This document shows positions 36,301-49,150 of a DNA stretch of 64,000 nucleotides, in pieces; the first letter of the stretch is position 1; each line of letters starts with the position of its first letter. The position numbers were made by a program, and so were the translations under genes. Source of the stretch: Spironucleus salmonicida (Eukaryota; Fornicata; Diplomonadida; Hexamitidae); assembly GCA_000497125.2 (NCBI GenBank), contig CM035316.1:1130001-1194000 (forward strand). The letters are read 5' to 3'. Under the pieces are notes generated by a model. That model was not told the DNA's origin. It ran no database searches and saw only the letters and a program-made list of their open reading frames with translations.

Positions 36301-39300
36301 CAGGTAACAGTTAGCCGCTCTCAAGAACGAACTCGCCCAACTTGACCCCCTCAACGAGGTCGTCGAAGAGAACATGGAGCCCGAAGCTGCCGCTATGTGC
36401 GCCGCTGACAACACCGCCGATGAGCTTACCAACTAACTCGCTGCCATCAGTGTTGCCGACCCGACCGCCCCCACTTAAGCAGCTGAGATCGAACGCCAGA
36501 TTGCTGATCTTACGAAGTCGGTAGAAGCACTGAAGGGTGCTCCAGTTGACCTCCCAGTCTCCCAGTATGCCGACCAAGCTGAGCTCGCCGCTCTCAGAGA
36601 AGAGCTCGAACAGCTTAGAGCTGCCCCCGTTACTACCGAGCCTCTCGCCGCCGCTGAGTCAGCCGACCAGGACCTTGCCGAGAAGTTAGCTGCTTCCGAG
36701 CAAGAACTCACGGCCCTCAAGGAAGAGCTCGAACAGCTTAGAGCTGCCCCCGTTACTACCGAGCCTCTCGCCGCCGCTGAGTCAGCCGACCAGGACCTTG
36801 CCGAGAAGTTAGCTGCTTCCGAGCAAGAACTCACGGCCCTCAAGGAAGAGCTCGAACAGCTTAGAGCTGCCCCCGCCCCAATGGAAACTCTTTCCTCTGC
36901 TCCCGAGCTCCAGTCCGAGCTTACCACTCTCAAGGAGTAAGTCGAACAGCTCAAGCAGGCTGATCCTATGTTACTCACCCGACTTAATAACGACAGGTAA
37001 CAGTTAGCCGCTCTCAAGAACGAACTCGCCCAACTTGACCCCCTCAACGAGGTCGTCGAAGAGAACATGGAGCCCGAAGCTGCCGCTATGTGCGCCGCTG
37101 ACAACACCGCCGATGAGCTTACCAACTAACTCGCTGCCATCAGTGTTGCCGACCCGACCGCCCCCACTTAAGCAGCTGAGATCGAACGCCAGATTGCTGA
37201 TCTTACGAAGTCGGTAGAAGCACTGAAGGGTGCTCCAGTTGACCTCCCAGTCTCCCAGTATGCCGACCAAGCTGAGCTCGCCGCTCTCAGAGAAGAGCTC
37301 GAACAGCTTAGAGCTGCCCCCGTTACTACCGAGCCTCTCGCCGCCGCTGAGTCAGCCGACCAGGACCTTGCCGAGAAGTTAGCTGCTTCCGAGCAAGAAC
37401 TCACGGCCCTCAAGGAAGAGCTCGAACAGCTTAGAGCTGCCCCCGCCCCAATGGAAACTCTTTCCTCTGCTCCCGAGCTCCAGTCCGAGCTTACCACTCT
37501 CAAGGAGTAAGTCGAACAGCTCAAGCAGGCTGATCCTATGTTACTCACCCGACTTAATAACGACAGGTAACAGTTAGCCGCTCTCAAGAACGAACTCGCC
37601 CAACTTGACCCCCTCAACGAGGTCGTCGAAGAGAACATGGAGCCCGAAGCTGCCGCTATGTGCGCCGCTGACAACACCGCCGATGAGCTTACCAACTAAC
37701 TCGCTGCCATCAGTGTTGCCGACCCGACCGCCCCCACTTAAGCAGCTGAGATCGAACGCCAGATTGCTGATCTTACGAAGTCGGTAGAAGCACTGAAGGG
37801 TGCTCCAGTTGACCTCCCAGTCTCCCAGTATGCCGACCAAGCTGAGCTCGCCGCTCTCAGAGAAGAGCTCGAACAGCTTAGAGCTGCCCCCGTTACTACC
37901 GAGCCTCTCGCCGCCGCTGAGTCAGCCGACCAGGACCTTGCCGAGAAGTTAGCTGCTTCCGAGCAAGAACTCACGGCCCTCAAGGAAGAGCTCGAACAGC
38001 TTAGAGCTGCCCCCGCCCCAATGGAAACTCTTTCCTCTGCTCCCGAGCTCCAGTCCGAGCTTACCACTCTCAAGGAGTAAGTCGAACAGCTCAAGCAGGC
38101 TGATCCTATGTTACTCACCCGACTTAATAACGACAGGTAACAGTTAGCCGCTCTCAAGAACGAACTCGCCCAACTTGACCCCCTCAACGAGGTCGTCGAA
38201 GAGAACATGGAGCCCGAAGCTGCCGCTATGTGCGCCGCTGACAACACCGCCGATGAGCTTACCAACTAACTCGCTGCCATCAGTGTTGCCGACCCGACCG
38301 CCCCCACTTAAGCAGCTGAGATCGAACGCCAGATTGCTGATCTTACGAAGTCGGTAGAAGCACTGAAGGGTGCTCCAGTTGACCTCCCAGTCTCCCAGTA
38401 TGCCGACCAAGCTGAGCTCGCCGCTCTCAGAGAAGAGCTCGAACAGCTTAGAGCTGCCCCCGTTACTACCGAGCCTCTCGCCGCCGCTGAGTCAGCCGAC
38501 CAGGACCTTGCCGAGAAGTTAGCTGCTTCCGAGCAAGAACTCACGGCCCTCAAGGAAGAGCTCGAACAGCTTAGAGCTGCCCCCGCCCCAATGGAAACTC
38601 TTTCCTCTGCTCCCGAGCTCCAGTCCGAGCTTACCACTCTCAAGGAGTAAGTCGAACAGCTCAAGCAGGCTGATCCTATGTTACTCACCCGACTTAATAA
38701 CGACAGGTAACAGTTAGCCGCTCTCAAGAACGAACTCGCCCAACTTGACCCCCTCAACGAGGTCGTCGAAGAGAACATGGAGCCCGAAGCTGCCGCTATG
38801 TGCGCCGCTGACAACACCGCCGATGAGCTTACCAACTAACTCGCTGCCATCAGTGTTGCCGACCCGACCGCCCCCACTTAAGCAGCTGAGATCGAACGCC
38901 AGATTGCTGATCTTACGAAGTCGGTAGAAGCACTGAAGGGTGCTCCAGTTGACCTCCCAGTCTCCCAGTATGCCGACCAAGCTGAGCTCGCCGCTCTCAG
39001 AGAAGAGCTCGAACAGCTTAGAGCTGCCCCCGTTACTACCGAGCCTCTCGCCGCCGCTGAGTCAGCCGACCAGGACCTTGCCGAGAAGTTAGCTGCTTCC
39101 GAGCAAGAACTCACGGCCCTCAAGGAAGAGCTCGAACAGCTTAGAGCTGCCCCCGCCCCAATGGAAACTCTTTCCTCTGCTCCCGAGCTCCAGTCCGAGC
39201 TTACCACTCTCAAGGAGTAAGTCGAACAGCTCAAGCAGGCTGATCCTATGTTACTCACCCGACTTAATAACGACAGGTAACAGTTAGCCGCTCTCAAGAA

Positions 39301-42300
39301 CGAACTCGCCCAACTTGACCCCCTCAACGAGGTCGTCGAAGAGAACATGGAGCCCGAAGCTGCCGCTATGTGCGCCGCTGACAACACCGCCGATGAGCTT
39401 ACCAACTAACTCGCTGCCATCAGTGTTGCCGACCCGACCGCCCCCACTTAAGCAGCTGAGATCGAACGCCAGATTGCTGATCTTACGAAGTCGGTAGAAG
39501 CACTGAAGGGTGCTCCAGTTGACCTCCCAGTCTCCCAGTATGCCGACCAAGCTGAGCTCGCCGCTCTCAGAGAAGAGCTCGAACAGCTTAGAGCTGCCCC
39601 CGTTACTACCGAGCCTCTCGCCGCCGCTGAGTCAGCCGACCAGGACCTTGCCGAGAAGTTAGCTGCTTCCGAGCAAGAACTCACGGCCCTCAAGGAAGAG
39701 CTCGAACAGCTTAGAGCTGCCCCCGTTACTACCGAGCCTCTCGCCGCCGCTGAGTCAGCCGACCAGGACCTTGCCGAGAAGTTAGCTGCTTCCGAGCAAG
39801 AACTCACGGCCCTCAAGGAAGAGCTCGAACAGCTTAGAGCTGCCCCCGCCCCAATGGAAACTCTTTCCTCTGCTCCCGAGCTCCAGTCCGAGCTTACCAC
39901 TCTCAAGGAGTAAGTCGAACAGCTCAAGCAGGCTGATCCTATGTTACTCACCCGACTTAATAACGACAGGTAACAGTTAGCCGCTCTCAAGAACGAACTC
40001 GCCCAACTTGACCCCCTCAACGAGGTCGTCGAAGAGAACATGGAGCCCGAAGCTGCCGCTATGTGCGCCGCTGACAACACCGCCGATGAGCTTACCAACT
40101 AACTCGCTGCCATCAGTGTTGCCGACCCGACCGCCCCCACTTAAGCAGCTGAGATCGAACGCCAGATTGCTGATCTTACGAAGTCGGTAGAAGCACTGAA
40201 GGGTGCTCCAGTTGACCTCCCAGTCTCCCAGTATGCCGACCAAGCTGAGCTCGCCGCTCTCAGAGAAGAGCTCGAACAGCTTAGAGCTGCCCCCGTTACT
40301 ACCGAGCCTCTCGCCGCCGCTGAGTCAGCCGACCAGGACCTTGCCGAGAAGTTAGCTGCTTCCGAGCAAGAACTCACGGCCCTCAAGGAAGAGCTCGAAC
40401 AGCTTAGAGCTGCCCCCGTTACTACCGAGCCTCTCGCCGCCGCTGAGTCAGCCGACCAGGACCTTGCCGAGAAGTTAGCTGCTTCCGAGCAAGAACTCAC
40501 GGCCCTCAAGGAAGAGCTCGAACAGCTTAGAGCTGCCCCCGCCCCAATGGAAACTCTTTCCTCTGCTCCCGAGCTCCAGTCCGAGCTTACCACTCTCAAG
40601 GAGTAAGTCGAACAGCTCAAGCAGGCTGATCCTATGTTACTCACCCGACTTAATAACGACAGGTAACAGTTAGCCGCTCTCAAGAACGAACTCGCCCAAC
40701 TTGACCCCCTCAACGAGGTCGTCGAAGAGAACATGGAGCCCGAAGCTGCCGCTATGTGCGCCGCTGACAACACCGCCGATGAGCTTACCAACTAACTCGC
40801 TGCCATCAGTGTTGCCGACCCGACCGCCCCCACTTAAGCAGCTGAGATCGAACGCCAGATTGCTGATCTTACGAAGTCGGTAGAAGCACTGAAGGGTGCT
40901 CCAGTTGACCTCCCAGTCTCCCAGTATGCCGACCAAGCTGAGCTCGCCGCTCTCAGAGAAGAGCTCGAACAGCTTAGAGCTGCCCCCGTTACTACCGAGC
41001 CTCTCGCCGCCGCTGAGTCAGCCGACCAGGACCTTGCCGAGAAGTTAGCTGCTTCCGAGCAAGAACTCACGGCCCTCAAGGAAGAGCTCGAACAGCTTAG
41101 AGCTGCCCCCGCCCCAATGGAAACTCTTTCCTCTGCTCCCGAGCTCCAGTCCGAGCTTACCACTCTCAAGGAGTAAGTCGAACAGCTCAAGCAGGCTGAT
41201 CCTATGTTACTCACCCGACTTAATAACGACAGGTAACAGTTAGCCGCTCTCAAGAACGAACTCGCCCAACTTGACCCCCTCAACGAGGTCGTCGAAGAGA
41301 ACATGGAGCCCGAAGCTGCCGCTATGTGCGCCGCTGACAACACCGCCGATGAGCTTACCAACTAACTCGCTGCCATCAGTGTTGCCGACCCGACCGCCCC
41401 CACTTAAGCAGCTGAGATCGAACGCCAGATTGCTGATCTTACGAAGTCGGTAGAAGCACTGAAGGGTGCTCCAGTTGACCTCCCAGTCTCCCAGTATGCC
41501 GACCAAGCTGAGCTCGCCGCTCTCAGAGAAGAGCTCGAACAGCTTAGAGCTGCCCCCGTTACTACCGAGCCTCTCGCCGCCGCTGAGTCAGCCGACCAGG
41601 ACCTTGCCGAGAAGTTAGCTGCTTCCGAGCAAGAACTCACGGCCCTCAAGGAAGAGCTCGAACAGCTTAGAGCTGCCCCCGCCCCAATGGAAACTCTTTC
41701 CTCTGCTCCCGAGCTCCAGTCCGAGCTTACCACTCTCAAGGAGTAAGTCGAACAGCTCAAGCAGGCTGATCCTATGTTACTCACCCGACTTAATAACGAC
41801 AGGTAACAGTTAGCCGCTCTCAAGAACGAACTCGCCCAACTTGACCCCCTCAACGAGGTCGTCGAAGAGAACATGGAGCCCGAAGCTGCCGCTATGTGCG
41901 CCGCTGACAACACCGCCGATGAGCTTACCAACTAACTCGCTGCCATCAGTGTTGCCGACCCGACCGCCCCCACTTAAGCAGCTGAGATCGAACGCCAGAT
42001 TGCTGATCTTACGAAGTCGGTAGAAGCACTGAAGGGTGCTCCAGTTGACCTCCCAGTCTCCCAGTATGCCGACCAAGCTGAGCTCGCCGCTCTCAGAGAA
42101 GAGCTCGAACAGCTTAGAGCTGCCCCCGTTACTACCGAGCCTCTCGCCGCCGCTGAGTCAGCCGACCAGGACCTTGCCGAGAAGTTAGCTGCTTCCGAGC
42201 AAGAACTCACGGCCCTCAAGGAAGAGCTCGAACAGCTTAGAGCTGCCCCCGCCCCAATGGAAACTCTTTCCTCTGCTCCCGAGCTCCAGTCCGAGCTTAC

Positions 42301-45300
42301 CACTCTCAAGGAGTAAGTCGAACAGCTCAAGCAGGCTGATCCTATGTTACTCACCCGACTTAATAACGACAGGTAACAGTTAGCCGCTCTCAAGAACGAA
42401 CTCGCCCAACTTGACCCCCTCAACGAGGTCGTCGAAGAGAACATGGAGCCCGAAGCTGCCGCTATGTGCGCCGCTGACAACACCGCCGATGAGCTTACCA
42501 ACTAACTCGCTGCCATCAGTGTTGCCGACCCGACCGCCCCCACTTAAGCAGCTGAGATCGAACGCCAGATTGCTGATCTTACGAAGTCGGTAGAAGCACT
42601 GAAGGGTGCTCCAGTTGACCTCCCAGTCTCCCAGTATGCCGACCAAGCTGAGCTCGCCGCTCTCAGAGAAGAGCTCGAACAGCTTAGAGCTGCCCCCGTT
42701 ACTACCGAGCCTCTCGCCGCCGCTGAGTCAGCCGACCAGGACCTTGCCGAGAAGTTAGCTGCTTCCGAGCAAGAACTCACGGCCCTCAAGGAAGAGCTCG
42801 AACAGCTTAGAGCTGCCCCCGCCCCAATGGAAACTCTTTCCTCTGCTCCCGAGCTCCAGTCCGAGCTTACCACTCTCAAGGAGTAAGTCGAACAGCTCAA
42901 GCAGGCTGATCCTATGTTACTCACCCGACTTAATAACGACAGGTAACAGTTAGCCGCTCTCAAGAACGAACTCGCCCAACTTGACCCCCTCAACGAGGTC
43001 GTCGAAGAGAACATGGAGCCCGAAGCTGCCGCTATGTGCGCCGCTGACAACACCGCCGATGAGCTTACCAACTAACTCGCTGCCATCAGTGTTGCCGACT
43101 CGACCGCCCCCACTTAAGCAGCTGAGATCGAACGCCAGATTGCTGATCTTACGAAGTCGGTAGAAGCACTGAAGGGTGCTCCAGTTGACCTCCCAGTCTC
43201 CCAGTATGCCGACCAAGCTGAGCTCGCCGCTCTCAGAGAAGAGCTCGAACAGCTTAGAGCTGCCCCCGTTACTACCGAGCCTCTCGCCGCCGCTGAGTCA
43301 GCCGACCAGGACCTTGCCGAGAAGTTAGCTGCTTCCGAGCAAGAACTCACGGCCCTCAAGGAAGAGCTCGAACAGCTTAGAGCTGCCCCCGCCCCAATGG
43401 AAACTCTTTCCTCTGCTCCCGAGCTCCAGTCCGAGCTTACCACTCTCAAGGAGTAAGTCGAACAGCTCAAGCAGGCTGATCCTATGTTACTCACCCGACT
43501 TAATAACGACAGGTAACAGTTAGCCGCTCTCAAGAACGAACTCGCCCAACTTGACCCCCTCAACGAGGTCGTCGAAGAGAACATGGAGCCCGAAGCTGCC
43601 GCTATGTGCGCCGCTGACAACACCGCCGATGAGCTTACCAACTAACTCGCTGCCATCAGTGTTGCCGACCCGACCGCCCCCACTTAAGCAGCTGAGATCG
43701 AACGCCAGATTGCTGATCTTACGAAGTCGGTAGAAGCACTGAAGGGTGCTCCAGTTGACCTCCCAGTCTCCCAGTATGCCGACCAAGCTGAGCTCGCCGC
43801 TCTCAGAGAAGAGCTCGAACAGCTTAGAGCTGCCCCCGTTACTACCGAGCCTCTCGCCGCCGCTGAGTCAGCCGACCAGGACCTTGCCGAGAAGTTAGCT
43901 GCTTCCGAGCAAGAACTCACGGCCCTCAAGGAAGAGCTCGAACAGCTTAGAGCTGCCCCCGTTACTACCGAGCCTCTCGCCGCCGCTGAGTCAGCCGACC
44001 AGGACCTTGCCGAGAAGTTAGCTGCTTCCGAGCAAGAACTCACGGCCCTCAAGGAAGAGCTCGAACAGCTTAGAGCTGCCCCCGTTACTACCGAGCCTCT
44101 CGCCGCCGCTGAGTCAGCCGACCAGGACCTTGCCGAGAAGTTAGCTGCTTCCGAGCAAGAACTCACGGCCCTCAAGGAAGAGCTCGAACAGCTTAGAGCT
44201 GCCCCCGTTACTACCGAGCCTCTCGCCGCCGCTGAGTCAGCCGACCAGGACCTTGCCGAGAAGTTAGCTGCTTCCGAGCAAGAACTCACGGCCCTCAAGG
44301 AAGAGCTCGAACAGCTTAGAGCTGCCCCCGTTACTACCGAGCCTCTCGCCGCCGCTGAGTCAGCCGACCAGGACCTTGCCGAGAAGTTAGCTGCTTCCGA
44401 GCAAGAACTCACGGCCCTCAAGGAAGAGCTCGAACAGCTTAGAGCTGCCCCCGCCCCAATGGAAACTCTTTCCTCTGCTCCCGAGCTCCAGTCCGAGCTT
44501 ACCACTCTCAAGGAGTAAGTCGAACAGCTCAAGCAGGCTGATCCTATGTTACTCACCCGACTTAATAACGACAGGTAACAGTTAGCCGCTCTCAAGAACG
44601 AACTCGCCCAACTTGACCCCCTCAACGAGGTCGTCGAAGAGAACATGGAGCCCGAAGCTGCCGCTATGTGCGCCGCTGACAACACCGCCGATGAGCTTAC
44701 CAACTAACTCGCTGCCATCAGTGTTGCCGACCCGACCGCCCCCACTTAAGCAGCTGAGATCGAACGCCAGATTGCTGATCTTACGAAGTCGGTAGAAGCA
44801 CTGAAGGGTGCTCCAGTTGACCTCCCAGTCTCCCAGTATGCCGACCAAGCTGAGCTCGCCGCTCTCAGAGAAGAGCTCGAACAGCTTAGAGCTGCCCCCG
44901 TTACTACCGAGCCTCTCGCCGCCGCTGAGTCAGCCGACCAGGACCTTGCCGAGAAGTTAGCTGCTTCCGAGCAAGAACTCACGGCCCTCAAGGAAGAGCT
45001 CGAACAGCTTAGAGCTGCCCCCGCCCCAATGGAAACTCTTTCCTCTGCTCCCGAGCTCCATTCCGAGCTTACCACTCTCAAGGAGTAAGTCGAACAGCCC
45101 TTGTTAACCACTGAATAACCAATTGAGCTTACTAATTTAGATAGACTTAATAAGTCTAAAGATCAATTGGCCACTCTTAAGGATAAGGTTAACAGCGTCG
45201 CTAATGATGAAAAAATTGAAAACTAATTGGATACAGTTTAAGAATATATAGACGATATTGACGCACTCGTTTTAGCTATAGATGCAGTTTAGCCAGAAGC

Positions 45301-45904
45301 TGATGAATAGCTTCAATTACTCGACGAAAAACTTGATAACTTGAGTTTAGCTGTAAATGACTTAGTTATGGATGATAATGATGTAGAACTTGCCAATCTC
45401 GCAGATTCATTAGATAACTTAAAGAATGCACCAATTACAGAAAATCCAGAAACCCTCAAATAATTAGCAGATGCCCGTGCTAAAATTGAGGATCTTTCGA
45501 AACGTCTTTAAGACGTTCAAGAGGTCAAATAGGACATCTTTGCAGATGTTAATTTAGAAGAATTGCCAGCCCCCATTGCGGAGAAAATAGTGGAGGCCAA
45601 TAAGCAGTTGAACGAAGCAAAGAACTAAATAGATGACGCTAAGGTAGAGGTTGCGGAGACCAAAGCCAAGAGAAAGAGCGACAAAAAGAAGGTTAAGAAG
45701 TTAATGGATTAATATAATGTTGATAAGGCGAAACTGAGAGAATAAATGAAGATGGCCAAGAAAGCAGAGGCTTAATTGGCATCTATTAAGAGAATGATGG
45801 ATGAATTAGCTGGAATAGAGTAAAGACAAGAGTCAACTGATGCTAGTTAAATTGAAAGTTCTGTTGCTTTAGAGCCTATTGCATTAAGCGATTCAGCAGA
45901 GTGA
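30374..45904 (+). CDS. Giant ankyrin and coiled-coil protein with about 20 near-identical 190-residue repeats, about 5176 residues
   Basis: One frame runs from ATG 30374 to TGA 45902-45904. Residues 1-300 carry ankyrin repeats (KHGWSALHFAAYQN, NQQKTALMIAAESGNISVV, GNTALMIAIENKKNALV, VGLTAMMLAAKDGNLDAV). A coiled coil follows to residue 593 (KTSEIEVLKKDLKEVEQ). Then comes a repeat array of about 4300 residues and a unique acidic/basic coiled tail of about 265 residues. Each repeat has a 147-residue core starting METLSSAPELQ, one to five copies of a 41-residue module starting VTTEPLAAAESA, and Ala-Pro. Each core uses TAA four times as Gln, so some 80 in-frame TAA codons lie in this array alone. 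The ankyrin plus coiled-coil plan recalls the Giardia 21.1 proteins, some of which are cytoskeletal. No membrane segment was seen. The array is GC-rich, the flanks AT-rich. Antisense open frames in it are by-products. Confidence 0.88.
32153..45102 (+). repeat. Tandem array: 570-bp units with variable 123-bp subunits, about 13 kb
   Basis: Twenty full units begin at 32153, 32723, 33293, 33986, 34556, 35495, 36188, 36881, 37451, 38021, 38591, 39161, 39854, 40547, 41117, 41687, 42257, 42827, 43397 and 44459, and a broken one begins at 45029. The basic period is 570 bp (447 plus 123). Spacings of 693, 939 and 1062 bp come from two, four or five copies of the 123-bp module; I count 32 module copies. 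Units are almost identical in DNA. The variants I saw are a silent CGA/AGA switch in the TRLNN codons, one Pro-to-Ser change near 43100, and a Gln-to-His change in the last partial unit. Spacings are always multiples of three, so the frame is kept. Confidence 0.97.
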
Positions 45905-46210
45905 TATATGAAATGAAATTGCTTTATTCTTATTTTACTACTTTTATCTACAATAAAACAAATACTTTTATTTTTAAATAAAATATTGAATTTTATATTA
46001 TGATATAATGTACTTAATTTCTAAGAAATACGAAGATAATTGTGACATAATAAAATTTTGATTTTTATGTATTGTTATGTCCTAATTTAATATTCAATAT
46101 TATTGTATAAATAATATAATAATATATACTATAAATAATTATAAAAAAAATTATTAGTATAAAATATATATTAATCCATCTATTTTTAAATCAAGACCAT
46201 TCCTTTAAAT
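45905..46210. other. AT-rich spacer
   Basis: 306 bp between two genes on the plus strand. It is AT-rich and nothing was recognised beyond the A/T-rich context (TTTAAATATGG) at the beta-adaptin start. Confidence 0.5.
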
Positions 46211-49150
46211 ATGGTTAAATCTGAGCCAGTACCTTAAGAAATTATTGATTGGCGTGAAGCACTATCAAATCCTAAATCAATTGAAAAAACGATGCAGGAG
46301 ATTGTGAAAGCTATGTCTAACGGCTTTGATGTTTCCCCACTTTTTTCAGATGTCCTGAAACACATGCAGACTACTAATTTGAAGCTCAAAAAGCTCATTT
46401 ACATCTTCTTAACTTCAAATGCGTATTAAAACTCAAATTACACACTGCTTGTAGTCAACGGTGTCGAAAATGACTCCCACAACGAATCACCCTTTATCCG
46501 CGCTCTTGCAATCCGCGCAATGGGCGCAATCGTGACAGCTGATGTTGCAGAACATTTCTGCCAGTCATTTACCCGTTTCGCATCCGATTTGGACCCGTTC
46601 GTCCGCAAAACAACATGCCCCGCTATCGCGAAGCTCTACAAGGTCAACCCCCAGCTCTGTACGGACACCAACTTGGTCCAGGTCCTCAGATCTCTAATTT
46701 TCGACTCAAATACTGCCGTCGTCTCAGCCGCAACGGCGTCTCTAGTGACCGTCTACTCGTCGACTCACCAGACGATTTTTTCGGCCGAAGAGACCAACCA
46801 GCTTCTTCTCGCGCTTTCTACCGCTAACGAGTGGTCAGCCCAGACAATTTTGTCTGCAATTTCGCAATTTTCGCAAATCAGCGAACCACAAATCGCAATT
46901 CAGCAAATTACACCGTTTCTACAGCATGCAAATCCTGCCGTCTCGTTGAGCGCTATTAACCTCATGAACAAATTTGGTCAGAACAGCGAGAGCTCTATCG
47001 TCAGTTTGATCAGTCAGGCAAGCTCCAGCGAGGTGTAGTTCGTTGCAATGCGCGCGTTACGCCTTGCGATGGTCCACAAGGAAAGTTTCAGCAGAAATTT
47101 GAAGCTCTTTTACGTTAATTTCAAGGACGAAATTTACGTTAAGTTGGAGAAAATTGAGCTTTTGGCGAGTTTTGCGACTTTGGAGGTCGTTCAGGACATC
47201 ATAAACGAGCTTACTGAGTATTGTCAGGATGTTAACGATTAGATCGTCAGAAAGAGCCTTTACGCGCTTGCAAAAATTGCGTGTAACGTGCCTCAGTCTG
47301 CCGATATGGTCGTGCAGACGTTTATTTTACTACTGACCGGTAAAAATGCTCAAAAAGATATTTAATTTAGATTGTAGCCTTATGCTGCTTAGGAATTGCT
47401 GGTTCAGATCCAAATGATCTTTAGAGCGTTCCCTGATAGATATGAAGGCGTTATAGGTGAGTTGACCGAAGCAATCGTCTAATATGATGATTACAGAGCT
47501 AAAAGCGCTTTAATTTGGATTTTAGGCGAATACAGTGACAGAATCGAAGGCGTTGAAGAAGTTATTTTGGATTTGTTCGACTAAGACGTAAAAACTGTTA
47601 AAAATGAGCACTGCGATGTTTAGTTCAGCTTATTGAATGCATCTGCCAAAGTTTATCTTAGCAACCAAAAGGATGCTACTTAAACCTTGTTTTTAGACCT
47701 TGTTGATGAAATGAAAAAATCTGACGAGCCTGGTGTTAGACAGAGAGCTAATTATCTTTCTAAGTTATTTAAGATGGATCCTACTCTTTAGCTTGCTAAG
47801 AGTGTTATTTATGTTTAAAAATCTATTCCAGTATTCACTGACGGTATTAGTCCAGTTTTGCAAAGCAAGCTTGTTTAGAGATTAGGGTCAGTTGAGGCGA
47901 CTATGCGCTAGGTTATTGTTTTAAATAACGTTGTAGGCGTTCATGATGCGGATGATGTTGTTGATTAATTCTAAAATGCTGAAAATGAGCAGCCAACACC
48001 AACGAGCATGCAATAGTAGATACCTTCACAAATTTCCTAACCACCTATGTAAGTACCTACTCCACCCATGTAATAATAGGATCCAGCACCTGCAATTGTC
48101 TCAAAACCAGTTGATCTTCTCGATGACGTAATGGGCGGTCCTCCTCCTAAACAGGCTCAGTAGAAAGTAGATCTAGTTGATGATATCTTTGGATTTGATA
48201 GCCCAACAGTTTCTGCACCTGCTACTGCTTCCGCAGTTGCACCTGTTTTTAATGCTCCTAATGCATAGTAGTAAGTTTAGTAAGCTGCTCCAGTATAATA
48301 GTAGTCATCTGAGCACCCAAATACGTAAACTCCCTAAGGAAATTACATGTTTGCTAACTGCCCAGTTCGTCCCAAAGATTAATCCTATCCTTTAAAATTA
48401 GTAGTTGGTTTCACTAGAATTAACGATTCCCCAGTTATGTTAGTTTAAATTAAAAATACTGCTTAGACTCCTATTATGAAACCTACTTTCGTATTTTAGT
48501 CTAATGCTTTTGGTATATAAGCATAAGAGTTAAATATCCCAGTTATCCCTGCATTAAACATGTTCAACTAAGGTAAACCAGTATAAATTAACTTTGTAGC
48601 AGAATCTCCATCTAATACTCTTGCTAATAAATTTAACATGCCTGACCTCAAGTTATAGTCTCAGCTTAACGTTCTCACCTTCTAAGTCAATACTTCTTAG
48701 GGAACATCTTACTTCTATTAGGTTAAGCTTCCAATTTCTATAGTATTCAACTCTTCTGGCTTTTGGCATAAATCTCGTCTTCTTACTGATTTCAATGGTG
48801 CTCAAAACGTTCTTTCTTAATCAAACTAATGGCCTGAATTTATCGAAATTCAAAACGTTTTCTTTGGCTAACTTCAAGCCACAGATTTTTCAACTTCTAT
48901 CAGCTCAGCTCTTATGAAACTTTAGGAAGCTAACTTCTTGCTTATTTAAACTACGAACGAGTCTGCTGATTTAGTTATCAACTCGACTATTCTTGGGTAA
49001 CAGGTCATTGCGGTCACTAATGTTTCTTGGTAACTGAGCCATAACCTCTAAAGTGTCGATTTCAGAGTTGTTTCTAAGGTTTAGGCTAGCCAGTCTCTTG
49101 TTGGTTAATTTGTTGTCAATGCTGCTGCTTAAGTTGTCTCTGGTAAGTGA
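46211..49150 (+). CDS. Beta-adaptin (large beta subunit of an AP clathrin adaptor), 979 residues
   Basis: The frame runs from ATG 46211 to TGA 49148-49150. The trunk, residues 1 to about 575, is the helical adaptin solenoid with family landmarks (MQTTNLKLKKLIYIFLTS, SPFIRALAIRAMGAI, DPFVRKTTCPAIAKLY, NPAVSLSAINLMNKFG). A Gln/Pro-rich hinge of about 140 residues has DLLDD and DLVDDIFGF motifs, possible clathrin-box-like or acidic sorting sites. The ear, from about residue 720, has a beta-sandwich (KLVVGFTRINDSPVMLVQI) and a platform part (NQWPEFIEIQNVFFG). Length fits beta1/beta2 adaptin. It forms AP-1 or AP-2 with other subunits and recruits clathrin to vesicles. DNA for about residues 50-340 is GC-rich and the rest AT-rich with many TAA/TAG Gln codons. 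Confidence 0.92.

Noticed and set aside
32440-45111. Repeated antisense open frames of 88-339 residues in the giant gene
   Set aside because: They recur with the repeat period and are Ser/Ala-rich mirror images of the sense frame. The sense frame is continuous over 15.5 kb and joins unique ankyrin and tail regions.
46520-47038. Several short separate genes in place of beta-adaptin, ABC-F and others
   Set aside because: With the standard code these genes break at TAA and TAG. Reading those as Gln restores one frame with the full family domain order.
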